The notes under the pieces: model-generated
Database searches by the model: none
Told to the model about the DNA's origin: nothing
The model's input: the letters and a program-made list of their open reading frames with translations, nothing else
Position numbers and translations under genes: made by a program
Assembly: GCA_964440875.1 (NCBI GenBank)
Contig: CAYTTS010000010.1
Location: forward strand, 1 to 27,516
Length of the DNA: 27,516 nucleotides
Source of the DNA: JAAZDN01 sp964440875
GTDB taxonomy: Bacteria > Bacillota_I > Bacilli_A > Erysipelotrichales > Erysipelotrichaceae
Direction of reading: 5' to 3'
Part shown: positions 8,801 through 15,839 of the stretch, piece by piece
Numbering within the stretch: the stretch's first letter is position 1
Layout of the letters: the number at the start of each line of letters is the position of its first letter

Positions 8801-9051
8801 AAATAATCATTTTTTGGATCTTTCTCAAATTCCTCTAAAAGGGCACTCATTAATCTATTTTTCATTTCTGCTGCGGCAGCATCTGTGAATGTAAGTGAGA
8901 CGATTTGGTCAACACTGACACCATCTTTTAAGATTCTTTTCATTAATCTCTGTACCAATACAGCAGTCTTTCCAGCACCAGCACTTGCTGAGACAGTTGT
9001 ATTTACATCAATTATATTTATAGCTTCAAGCTGTTCATCAGTCCACGGCAT
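5890..9051 (-). CDS. addA: AddA: ATP-dependent helicase/nuclease subunit A
   Basis: A 1053-residue UvrD-like helicase with a C-terminal nuclease, partner of AddB in resecting double-strand breaks for RecA. Motifs in order: Q-motif-like WTDEQLEAI (3-11), Walker A ASAGAGKT (22-29), IHSFC motif, DEYQDT (about 382-387) as Walker B, VHNSKGLQFD (about 725-734), YVALTRAQ (about 798-805). Then comes the PD-(D/E)XK nuclease domain: LVHNTME, a DLF Asp, DFKTD (about 996-1000) and QLELYKKAL (about 1015). It is shorter than the Bacillus protein (about 1230). ATG start with GAGGAG 7 nt upstream; it overlaps the end of addB by 14 bp, indicating translational coupling. Both helicase and nuclease motifs look intact. 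Confidence 0.95.
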   Translation of the reverse strand: MPWTDEQLEAINIIDVNTTVSASAGAGKTAVLVQRLMKRILKDGVSVDQIVSLTFTDAAAAEMKNRLMSALLEEFEKDPKNDYLAEQITLLPMAKISTIHSFCLSILKDYYYTLGLNPEALENIIDESDQLLLHSEAFNHTLANYDKKKVASLLNYLSAENLGLNTLNEMIKGLLNEANTRINPNKFLYESISIYRKFDSLEKLEEPFKSMFFNYHKNIVKNLVSDANSTYRLLDDTERDTSNQREWLSLIIDNEDLLNDYLNKYDYEAYRQLILKIIDFENKTIYKFTEYTEARNQIYTYFNDLAKVLYSESELLEQLSSLETVLNYLIEMTIIYNDYYKNGVKELNKITFNDMETLTYEVLSKNDNEVAKEIAENISDILVDEYQDTNELQDEIIKLISNGRNIFRVGDVKQSIYRFRGAKPDIMQALINQENSDTHQTIYLSNNFRSKYDIVHFNNHFFDKLMNIDNFKSSYLANDKVEVGVDSQKEDSKAVELHIVHTDNEDEEVKKLSNNDVQAAYIANKILELYNEANDNKWNKYTVLVNSHSRKLDLKKAFDYANIPYFISLPDGLYSSKGVSLISAYLKLVYDPSDTISLMAVLCNLYNYTDNEITKLFLEDANLINVANKLDENILKTIHKYNKEQYDNPIADIVNFVLSINNLYEDKLSKQERVNVDIFYEKVLNYDLDNVGVYSLLKQIELDQDAKAKEGSSISEEDNVVNVMTVHNSKGLQFDTVFFMSKSAFKDPNDRAGYILHPSLGLAIKSSNPENRSQKANIAYTFIKEQERLEAVEEEMRKLYVALTRAQRKMYIVDKAKLKDDYIESINPLDYDLVTSKSYTKWIESLNFSFESDYLTYHLEEELKLDKTDRIESQNEEIEKLSSKNIYKNPYTNSFKVESLNFSNSDLGVSIGTLVHNTMENLDYNNITRESIKEISPDLSSYYIDRILNLANNDFFKTLIKYETYKEYPIIANINNERYRSIVDLFIEADEDIYIIDFKTDSFDDEADFIKTYFKQLELYKKALSIYFKDKTIHRYIYSFKLEKFIDLNDNIV

Positions 9052-11635
9052 AACTTATCTCCTCACTTAAATTTTGATCTTCATAGATCATTGCTTTGTA
9101 ATTAGTACTTGTATTTGTTAGACAAATACTTTGAAATTCACAGAAGTTACAAGGGTTATTTATTGGTTTACAATCAATGATACCCTTAGCTAAATTATCA
9201 TATATATCTAGATAGACTTGATCAATAATAGTTGCTGCTGTTTCAAAGTTGATAACTTTATTATCAGCAATACTGGCAACTCCATCCTTCATTCTAATAT
9301 TAGCGTAGTGTTTATTACTTAAATAAAACTCTTCTTCATTATTAAAATGCCAACCCTTTATTCTATTCTTATTAATAAATAGTTCATGTTCAGCATTATC
9401 ATCAACAATACTTAAAAATGGTGCACGTTTACCAACTTTAAGGGCTCCAGCTTCACTATTATAAAATCTAAGAATTGGATAGTAGGCTCCAGCTGGTTTA
9501 AGTTTATATTCATTTTCAGCAGCCATTAGATAAGTAATTAGTTGTAGTTGTAATCCTTGTTTTAAAAGATCTTCTTTAAGTTCACGATTACTACTCTTAT
9601 AATCTAAAACACGGATATAGTCATTATATTGATCAATCCTATCGATCTTACCAGAAACTTGTATTTTATTTTTTATTAAATAATTGAAACTCTTCTCAAC
9701 GGCAATAGGTTTAAAGAGTGTGTCCTTATCCATCTCTTCTAAATGTTTTAAAACCGGTGTGAAGTTCTTTATAAAAGTAAGTTTAACAATATCCACTTGT
9801 GGATCATTTAATAGCGCTAGTGATTTAAACGCCTCATTAATAATATCGATAATTGTTTCTTTACTAGGATATTTATTTTCTTTAATTTGAGTATTTACAA
9901 TATTCTCAACTATTAAATGCGTAACACTTCCTAAGTATCCTAGTGATAAACTTGGTAGTGATTTTGGAAATAGTTTTAGTCCATAACGTAAATAATAAGC
10001 GTAATTACAGTTATTATATTGTTCAAATGATGATATAGAACCTTTTAATAGTCCGTCATCAAAGAATAGCTCTTTCGCTAAATTACTATCTAATTTATAA
10101 TTACGCTCTTTAGTATAGTCATTTTCAATTAGTGGATATCGTTCTGCTTTTGCGCCTTGCTCTTTTGCAAAACTTAATAAGGAGAATGATGGTTCAATCT
10201 TTTTACCTTCATTTGAGCTAAGTGGATAGAAAATATAAATATTGTTACCACTCTTAATACGTTCTAAATCATTTAATTGCTTTTTAAAGCGTTCACTCTT
10301 TTTAGGATAGTTTAAGTCTTTAACATAAGTTTCATCTATAACACCTGATAACTGTTTTAAGTTAGGGTAGTTTTTAATCGATGCCCCAAGTATGATTACA
10401 TTCTTCTTATCAAAGTAGCTGTGTTCATTAGTACTTGCGATAACACTATGATCAGAGATAATTAATCCATTACTATTACTTATTAAGATAGCTTTTAAAT
10501 CATCAATTAAATTTTCTGATTTACTTAAAGTCTCTTTATTCTTTAATAATTTATTATAAATAGGTACTAGTTGATCATCATATAAATTCTCTTGAAAATA
10601 GTTAAAGACATTTTGAATTAAGTCTAGTTCATTATGACTTATTAGATTCTTTAAACTATTTTGAAGTACTTCGATATTACTTGTACTTTTATCATTTAAA
10701 TCATTAAAGTATTTAATATCATGACGATTTAGGATTGGATCATCTAAATCAATTCTTTCATAGTTTAAAAAAGTCATTAGATCAAAATTAAAGAAATCGT
10801 TTAAGATTGATAATGATTTAATCTTTTCTAAGTTGAAAGGATTACTACTTAAGAAATCCTTAAAACTGTTTTTATCTTTTTTTAATAATAGTTCAATAGT
10901 TTTAATAAACTTTAAATTATAAGTATTATTGTTATCAGTAAAGTCTAAGTTGTTTATAATGTTGTAGCGATCATAAACTTGTTTAATAATCGGACGATAA
11001 TTTTCATTAAGTATTATTACTAAGGGATTATCTAGTTTGTTTTTAATAATTAATTGGGCACTAGCCTCAACTTCTGATCTAATATTATTAGCGTAAAAGA
11101 GTTTAACATTATTAATCTTATAATCATCCTCACTAAAATATGTAGCTCCATTGGCAAGAAGTAGTAGATATACTTCCTCTTCATAATTTGATAGTGATCC
11201 TTGTTTACTTAAAAAAGTATTAGTAAATTGATTATTTTTTACGTAATCTTTCAGTAGTGATAACTTAGCAATTTCATTTGGTATTAAATTTTGAATACTT
11301 TCAAAAATTAACTTTAGATCTTGATCCTTTAAAGATTTATTCTTTAAATCTGATAGTTTAATATCATATAAGTACATACTAATATGAAAGTCTTTAATTG
11401 ATTTAATAAACATAGTATTATTCGTATAAGTATTTAAGACCTTTAAATCGTTCTTAAGATTGTTTAAAGATGTTTTTAGATCATTGTCATAGTTGTTATC
11501 ACGATGCTGAATAGTTTCATCAATAAAAGCATTAAGTGGCATTATTGACGTATTAAGTAAGAGATTATTATCTTTTAATAGTCTTTTTGAGATAATATCG
11601 TGTTCACTTAAGGGAGCTATTATATTAGTCTTCAT
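9038..11635 (-). CDS. addB: AddB: ATP-dependent helicase/nuclease subunit B (compact)
   Basis: An 865-residue AddB, clearly shorter than the Bacillus protein (about 1166). The C-terminal half carries the nuclease core: GKIDRID, then DYKSSN (about residue 678) and QLQLITYL (about 698). The four Cys of the 4Fe-4S staple are present: Cys543 (NNCNYAYYLRYGL) and Cys829, Cys832, Cys838 (C-x2-C-x5-C). The N-terminus (MKTNIIAPLSEHDI) shows no GxGKS/T Walker A loop, so this subunit probably does not hydrolyse ATP, as in RexB-type homologues. It ends with TGA, overlaps addA by 14 bp and overlaps the YigZ gene by 11 bp. GAGGA lies six bases before the ATG. Together with AddA it should form a helicase with two nuclease sites. 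Confidence 0.92.
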   Translation of the reverse strand: MKTNIIAPLSEHDIISKRLLKDNNLLLNTSIMPLNAFIDETIQHRDNNYDNDLKTSLNNLKNDLKVLNTYTNNTMFIKSIKDFHISMYLYDIKLSDLKNKSLKDQDLKLIFESIQNLIPNEIAKLSLLKDYVKNNQFTNTFLSKQGSLSNYEEEVYLLLLANGATYFSEDDYKINNVKLFYANNIRSEVEASAQLIIKNKLDNPLVIILNENYRPIIKQVYDRYNIINNLDFTDNNNTYNLKFIKTIELLLKKDKNSFKDFLSSNPFNLEKIKSLSILNDFFNFDLMTFLNYERIDLDDPILNRHDIKYFNDLNDKSTSNIEVLQNSLKNLISHNELDLIQNVFNYFQENLYDDQLVPIYNKLLKNKETLSKSENLIDDLKAILISNSNGLIISDHSVIASTNEHSYFDKKNVIILGASIKNYPNLKQLSGVIDETYVKDLNYPKKSERFKKQLNDLERIKSGNNIYIFYPLSSNEGKKIEPSFSLLSFAKEQGAKAERYPLIENDYTKERNYKLDSNLAKELFFDDGLLKGSISSFEQYNNCNYAYYLRYGLKLFPKSLPSLSLGYLGSVTHLIVENIVNTQIKENKYPSKETIIDIINEAFKSLALLNDPQVDIVKLTFIKNFTPVLKHLEEMDKDTLFKPIAVEKSFNYLIKNKIQVSGKIDRIDQYNDYIRVLDYKSSNRELKEDLLKQGLQLQLITYLMAAENEYKLKPAGAYYPILRFYNSEAGALKVGKRAPFLSIVDDNAEHELFINKNRIKGWHFNNEEEFYLSNKHYANIRMKDGVASIADNKVINFETAATIIDQVYLDIYDNLAKGIIDCKPINNPCNFCEFQSICLTNTSTNYKAMIYEDQNLSEEISYAVD

Positions 11636-12239
11636 TATTATCCTCTACTTTCACTTCGATCTCAATTTCTGGATGTTCAATAATTTCAGCGCTACCACGT
11701 GTTATTTCACTGATAGTACTATTTAAACTATTATCATCATTAATGAAATCGTATCTTACCTTCATATCATATATAGTGTCTAGGACAGTGTAATTCCTTA
11801 ATAAATGATTAATTTGATCAGAGTATTGATAATCAACAGAGACAGAGAAACTTTTCATGATTTTTACTTCATAAAGATCAGCAACATTTAGAGCGTCATT
11901 TACTCCTCTAGAGTATGCTCTTATTAAGCCGCCTGCCCCAAGTAGAACACCACCAAAATAGCGAACAACTACAGCAACAATCTTTTCTATATCCCTTTTT
12001 CTTAAAACTTCTAACATTGGAATACCAGCTGTTCCTGAAGGTTCACCATCATCATTTGATCTTTGAATCATCTCGTCAATTAAAATAGCTTGGCAATGAT
12101 GTGTTGCCTTTGGGTGCATTTTCTTTATTTTTTGGATGTATTCTTTAGCCTCATCTTCAGTTTCTACTCGCTTTAAATAAGTAATAAACTCAGATTTATT
12201 CATCACAAACTCATCAATAACTTCACCTTTAATACGCAT
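11625..12239 (-). CDS. YigZ/IMPACT family protein (UPF0029)
   Basis: A 204-residue protein of the YigZ/YvyE (IMPACT) family. The N-terminal domain shows the family signatures KSEFITYL (15-22), the His-rich MHPKATHHC (41-49), NDDGEPSGTAGIPML (62-76) and VRYFGGVLLGAGGLIRAYS (92-110). The remainder matches the small C-terminal alpha/beta domain of bacterial members. The yeast homologue Yih1 and mammalian IMPACT regulate Gcn2; the bacterial role is not settled and a ribosome or nucleic-acid link is only suspected. First gene of the minus-strand operon and overlapping addB by 11 bp, so it may share expression with the AddAB nuclease. AAGGA lies about 11 nt before the ATG. Confidence 0.9.
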   Translation of the reverse strand: MRIKGEVIDEFVMNKSEFITYLKRVETEDEAKEYIQKIKKMHPKATHHCQAILIDEMIQRSNDDGEPSGTAGIPMLEVLRKRDIEKIVAVVVRYFGGVLLGAGGLIRAYSRGVNDALNVADLYEVKIMKSFSVSVDYQYSDQINHLLRNYTVLDTIYDMKVRYDFINDDNSLNSTISEITRGSAEIIEHPEIEIEVKVEDNNED

Positions 12240-12270
12240 ATAATATCATTCCTTACCTTAATTTTATTTA

Positions 12271-12286
12271 TACAATCATTGTAACA
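12271..12286 (-). promoter_or_regulatory. Extended -10 promoter of the yigZ-addBA operon, inside a palindrome
   Basis: On the minus strand TGT precedes TACAAT (12278-12283), an extended -10 element with no convincing -35 box. The same bases form the perfect palindrome TACAAT-C-ATTGTA (12271-12283), which may be a repressor site. Start to ATG is about 30 nt. Confidence 0.45.
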
Positions 12287-12315
12287 TATTTAAGGAAGTC
12301 ATTAGGGTTGAGGGC

Positions 12316-12339
12316 GATTATGAATTTTTTTTCATAATC
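12316..12339. repeat. Perfect inverted repeat between divergent promoters
   Basis: GATTATGAA (12316-12324) and TTCATAATC (12331-12339) are separated by six T. No gene ends here, since both flanking genes point away, so a terminator function is unlikely. An operator upstream of the DegV gene is more plausible: it lies just 5' of, or over, the position of that gene's -35 region. Confidence 0.5.
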
Positions 12340-12359
12340 AACAAAAGCATTAAGCTAAG

Positions 12360-12368
12360 TGTTATAAT
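12360..12368 (+). promoter_or_regulatory. Extended -10 promoter of the DegV-DUF3137-LemA operon
   Basis: TGT followed by a perfect TATAAT (12363-12368). The best -35 candidate, TCAACA (12338-12343), gives a long 19-nt spacer, so the extended -10 is probably what matters. The DegV ATG at 12397 is preceded by AAGGGGG (12383-12389). Confidence 0.6.
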
Positions 12369-12396
12369 AAACATATGAAGAAAAGGGGGATTATAT

Positions 12397-13254
12397 ATGA
12401 AAATAGCAGTCGTAACCGATAGTTCTAGTGACATTTATGATTCTAAAGAAGATTTAAAAGGAATTTATAAACTACCTCTACAAATTAGTTGTGAAGATGA
12501 AGTGTTTTTAGAGGGAGAAACAATAGATAGAGAAAAAATCTACGAGATGATGGAAGCTGAAAAAGTATTTCAAACATCACTTCCACCAGTTGGTCGAATT
12601 GAGGAACTCTTTGAAGAGCTTAAAAATGAAGGGTATGATTTGATTTTTGGTATTAATATTAGTACTGGTTTATCATCAACTACTGCAGCAATGCAAAGTG
12701 CTGCCCAACATGTAGGTATACCATTTGATTACTTTGATGTTTTTTCAGGTGGAGAAATATTATTAACATATGCTAAAGCAGCTCGTGAGTTATTTGATAA
12801 TGGATATTCAGTTGAAGAGACTAAAGAAAGACTTGCAGCAGCACTTAAGTTCTCTGCAACATATATAGTCCCAGACAACTTAAAACACTTAATGCGTAGT
12901 GGTCGTTTAACACCTGCCGCAACAATCTTAGGTGGTCTACTACAAATTAAACCAGTTTTATACTTAGGTACTAGTACTGGTGGAAAAATTGAACCACATG
13001 CTAAACCAAGAACGATGAGAAAAGCAATTTCAGTTGTCGTTGATAAGTTTATGGAAGCTGGCCTTGATGAAAATTCAATTGTCCAAGTTGTTCACGTACG
13101 TAATGAAGAATATGCTAATAGATTAAGAGATATGATTCTTGAAAAAGTTGTAGGTGTAGAAATCACTGTTAAAGAGTTAGTAAGCGCAGTATCAATTCAC
13201 GTTGGTTTAGGTACAGTTGCTTCACAATTTACAAGAAAGATAGATACAAAGTAG
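12397..13254 (+). CDS. DegV family fatty-acid-binding protein (FakB-like)
   Basis: A 285-residue DegV-fold protein. It starts KIAVVTDSSSDI (residues 2-13), the typical first strand and Ser-rich loop. TSLPPVG follows near residue 60 and ISTGLSSTTAAMQSAA near 88-103. The second domain has LMRSGRLTPAATILGGLL followed by QIKPVL. In Firmicutes, DegV proteins bind long-chain fatty acids, and FakB members present them to the kinase FakA for acyl-phosphate formation. No fakA is in the window, so the role as FakB is by family only. First gene of an operon: the next gene begins two bases after the stop. It ends with TAG. Confidence 0.9.
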   Translation: MKIAVVTDSSSDIYDSKEDLKGIYKLPLQISCEDEVFLEGETIDREKIYEMMEAEKVFQTSLPPVGRIEELFEELKNEGYDLIFGINISTGLSSTTAAMQSAAQHVGIPFDYFDVFSGGEILLTYAKAARELFDNGYSVEETKERLAAALKFSATYIVPDNLKHLMRSGRLTPAATILGGLLQIKPVLYLGTSTGGKIEPHAKPRTMRKAISVVVDKFMEAGLDENSIVQVVHVRNEEYANRLRDMILEKVVGVEITVKELVSAVSIHVGLGTVASQFTRKIDTK

Positions 13255-13255
13255 T

Positions 13256-14194
13256 ATGAAGATAGATAAGTATAAAGACATTGTTGATTTAACAGAGAAA
13301 GAGATAAATACTTTAGAAAGCGCTAAGGCTAAGGTTAAACTAAATATTCCTTTAGTAGTAGTTGCGAGTATATCATTTTTAGCATTCACTTTATCAGTTA
13401 AAACAGATCCATTATTTGGAATTGTTTCATTCTCATTTCCAGCAATAATTATACTTATTGCATCTTCGGTCGGTATTGGAGTACTCTATTCTAAAGCGTC
13501 CAAAGCCTACTCACTAGTAGTTAAAGAGATTGTTATTAAAAAGATCTTTGAGAGTGCTTTTGATACAATTAATTATCAGCCTAATAAGGGCTTTGAAGAG
13601 AGTTATATTGGTGGATTAGAAATGTATGAACGTGGTAATCGTTACAATAGTGAAGACTTACTAATGGGCTCATACAAAGGGGTCGGCTTTAGCCAAGCAG
13701 ATGTTGATATTAAAACAGTAACTAGCAATGGAAAAACGACAACAACAGTAACTAACTTTAAAGGCCGATTTATTATTTGTGACTTTTTTAAAGATTTCGA
13801 AGGATATCATCAAATTAGAAGTAATCATTCATTCTTCGCAAATAAAAAACCTGGTCGTTTCTTTGGAAGTAGATCAGCTAAAGAAATCAATTTTGAAAGT
13901 AATGAGTTTAATAAGCAATTCACCTGTTATACTAATAATGAACAAGAAGCATTTTACTTAATAACACCAAATTATATGGAAGTTATGAGTACACTTGCAA
14001 AAGAATTAAACTGTGAAGTAGTATTTGGCTTTATTGACCACAAACTACACATCGCTATATACAATAATGAAGATGCATTTGAAGTCTCTGACAATAAAAT
14101 TAACGATATATTTGTTAACAGAATTTTAAAAGAAGCAGAACTAATTAAGTATGTTATTGATGGTTTACAGTTAGATTTAGATATCTTTAAATAG
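13256..14194 (+). CDS. DUF3137-like membrane protein
   Basis: A 312-residue protein with two adjacent N-terminal membrane helices (about 30-48 and 53-79), joined by a short loop, and a large soluble C-terminal domain. The soluble part has the DUF3137 pattern: a segment around FEESYIGGLEMYERGNRYNSED leads to a beta-rich core with FKGRFIICDF near 165-174. Both termini should be cytosolic. DUF3137 proteins commonly sit next to LemA, as here (14 bp apart), and probably act with it at the membrane; the biochemical role is unknown. The ATG lies two bases after the DegV stop without a good binding site, so translation is probably coupled. Family assignment is from pattern and neighbour, not a profile search. 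Confidence 0.75.
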   Translation: MKIDKYKDIVDLTEKEINTLESAKAKVKLNIPLVVVASISFLAFTLSVKTDPLFGIVSFSFPAIIILIASSVGIGVLYSKASKAYSLVVKEIVIKKIFESAFDTINYQPNKGFEESYIGGLEMYERGNRYNSEDLLMGSYKGVGFSQADVDIKTVTSNGKTTTTVTNFKGRFIICDFFKDFEGYHQIRSNHSFFANKKPGRFFGSRSAKEINFESNEFNKQFTCYTNNEQEAFYLITPNYMEVMSTLAKELNCEVVFGFIDHKLHIAIYNNEDAFEVSDNKINDIFVNRILKEAELIKYVIDGLQLDLDIFK

Positions 14195-14207
14195 TTAGGA
14201 GAATTTT

Positions 14208-14744
14208 ATGGAAACTTTAGGAGTATTAGCGATTATACTGTTGTTAATCGTAATAGCTTATTACATGGCAGTATATAACAAATTAATTAAGTTAAGAAAT
14301 GGCGCAAAAGAAGCAGAGGCTGGCATTGATATTGCCTTATTAAAAAGATATGACTTAATATCAAGTCTAGTTGAGACTGTTAAAGGTTATACTAAACATG
14401 AAAGTGAAGTCTTAGATAAATTAGTTAAAGCAAGATCAAATTTAAAAGGTGATAAAGAATTAGCTGATAATCAAATGGATGAAGTACTTACAAGTATAAA
14501 TATGTCGATAGAAGCATATCCTGATTTGAAAGCTAGTGAGCAATTTTTAAACCTACAAAAAAACTTAAGTAACGTCGAGGAACATCTACAAGCATCAAGA
14601 CGTTTATTTAATGCGAATGTTAGAGTTTATAATGATACAATTGAACAATTTCCATCAAGTATAATTGCGAAAAATCATAACTTTACACTGCTTAATATGT
14701 TTGAAGTAAATAAAGATTTAAGTAAACCAGAATTAAACCTATAA
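14208..14744 (+). CDS. lemA: LemA family protein
   Basis: A 178-residue LemA protein: one N-terminal transmembrane helix (about 3-24), a short outside or periplasm-like N-terminus, then a long helical-bundle domain. Typical LemA signatures are YNKLIKLRNGAKEAEAGID (about 24-42), LLKRYDLISSLVETVKGYTKHE, and the late segment ASRRLFNANVRVYNDTIEQFPSSIIA. The function of LemA is poorly defined; it is linked to membrane or envelope stress in several bacteria. AGGAG six to seven bases before the ATG. It is the last gene before an intrinsic terminator that overlaps its stop codon. Confidence 0.92.
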   Translation: METLGVLAIILLLIVIAYYMAVYNKLIKLRNGAKEAEAGIDIALLKRYDLISSLVETVKGYTKHESEVLDKLVKARSNLKGDKELADNQMDEVLTSINMSIEAYPDLKASEQFLNLQKNLSNVEEHLQASRRLFNANVRVYNDTIEQFPSSIIAKNHNFTLLNMFEVNKDLSKPELNL

Positions 14745-14767
14745 CCTCATTATGAGGTTATTTTTTT
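14741..14767 (+). terminator. Intrinsic terminator after lemA
   Basis: ATAACCTCAT (14741-14750) pairs with ATGAGGTTAT (14752-14761) and is followed by T7. With the central bases left open this is an 8-bp stem and a 5-nt loop. The stem includes the lemA stop codon (14742-14744). It separates the DegV-LemA operon from the ATPase/RloB cassette only 17 bp downstream. Confidence 0.88.
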
Positions 14768-14783
14768 ATAGTAAAGGAGCAAG

Positions 14784-15839
14784 ATGATGTTAAAAGAGTT
14801 ATGTATAAAAAATCTCTATAATTTTAAGAATGAAGTACATATAGATTTTACAGTAAGTGAGAATGAAAGTTTAAATCACAAATATATCAAAGAGAGTGTC
14901 TCAAACTTCGCTTTAATCTATGGAAAAAATAATGTTGGTAAGTCCAATCTCTTTAAAATAGTAAAAGAAGTATCTGACTTAGTATTAAAAAATGAATATA
15001 AACTAGATTACTATCGCCCTAATGGCGAAGATATCACCTCACTTTTTGAGGTAGTTCTGGAAGATGATAGTGGCGAGTATATTTATGGTTTGAAATTAGA
15101 TGTCTTAAATAAAAATATTGAGGAAGAGTATTTGATCTTTAATAATCAAGATATTTTTAAGAGTGAAAATAAAAAGCAAGTAGAACTTAAAAATTATGAA
15201 GAAGGCAAAGTAATTATAGACTTCTTTACTAATATTACTTATATAAGAAGTGAAAGTAGCGAAGAGTTAATTTGTAAAAATATAAATAACTTAAATGATA
15301 AGAAATTTGATATTTTAAATACACTATTAAAAGTCTCGGACTTAGATATTAAAAAGATTGTAAGAATTGATAATAATATTAAATTTCTAAAAGATGAGAC
15401 TACTAGTTTTCTCTATAAAGAAATATCGTCAGGGACTAAGCGAGTCTTAAGTATTGGATCTTCAGTATTAAATAGTATTGAGAAGAAAAGTCTTTTCCTA
15501 ATAGATGAACTAGATAGCGGACTTCATTTAGAGTTAATTAGTGTTTTAGTTAACTTCTTAAGATATGCCATTAGCTATAATAATGATCTACAAATAGTCA
15601 CGATAATTCACCGTGAGGATTTATTAGACTATTACTTTATATCTGATGAAAGTAAGATCTTTTTAAGTTTAGAAGCCGATGATAGTATTGAGGTCTCATA
15701 CTTATCTCAATACATATTAAGTGAAGGACATATAGCGAGTAACCGTTATAAATTAGATGCTTTTCAAGTAAATCCAAATACGACGGGTGAATATGAACTC
15801 TTAATTAAAGTAGCTGATTTGGGTAATAAAGATGAGTAG
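14784..15839 (+). CDS. AAA/ABC-type ATPase of a two-gene defence-like cassette (RloA/AbiLi-like)
   Basis: A 351-residue P-loop ATPase of the SMC/OLD-like AAA_15/AAA_21 group. Walker A GKNNVGKS (47-54) follows an N-terminal SMC-like strand (LKELCIKNLYNFKNEVHIDF). The ABC-like signature ISSGTKR (214-220), Walker B LFLIDELDSGLH (237-248) and a switch His in IVTIIHRED (His276) are all present, so it should be active. This architecture recurs in anti-phage systems where the ATPase senses infection and controls a toxic partner. The partner here is the RloB-like gene, which overlaps its end by 8 bp. Two ATGs compete: 14784 (4 nt after AAAGGAG) and 14787 (7 nt after it, giving MLKELCIKN); the second is better spaced. 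No clear promoter precedes it. It is short for the family, but no motif is missing. Confidence 0.82.
   Translation: MMLKELCIKNLYNFKNEVHIDFTVSENESLNHKYIKESVSNFALIYGKNNVGKSNLFKIVKEVSDLVLKNEYKLDYYRPNGEDITSLFEVVLEDDSGEYIYGLKLDVLNKNIEEEYLIFNNQDIFKSENKKQVELKNYEEGKVIIDFFTNITYIRSESSEELICKNINNLNDKKFDILNTLLKVSDLDIKKIVRIDNNIKFLKDETTSFLYKEISSGTKRVLSIGSSVLNSIEKKSLFLIDELDSGLHLELISVLVNFLRYAISYNNDLQIVTIIHREDLLDYYFISDESKIFLSLEADDSIEVSYLSQYILSEGHIASNRYKLDAFQVNPNTTGEYELLIKVADLGNKDE

Noticed and set aside
9038..9040. Possible Mollicutes code with TGA as Trp
   Set aside because: addB ends with TGA exactly where addA begins with a good ribosome site, and conserved Trp residues (for example in AddA and LigA) are TGG.
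9795..9808. Palindrome ATCCACTTGTGGAT within addB
   Set aside because: Inside conserved reading frame of addB, single copy, no promoter nearby; treated as chance.
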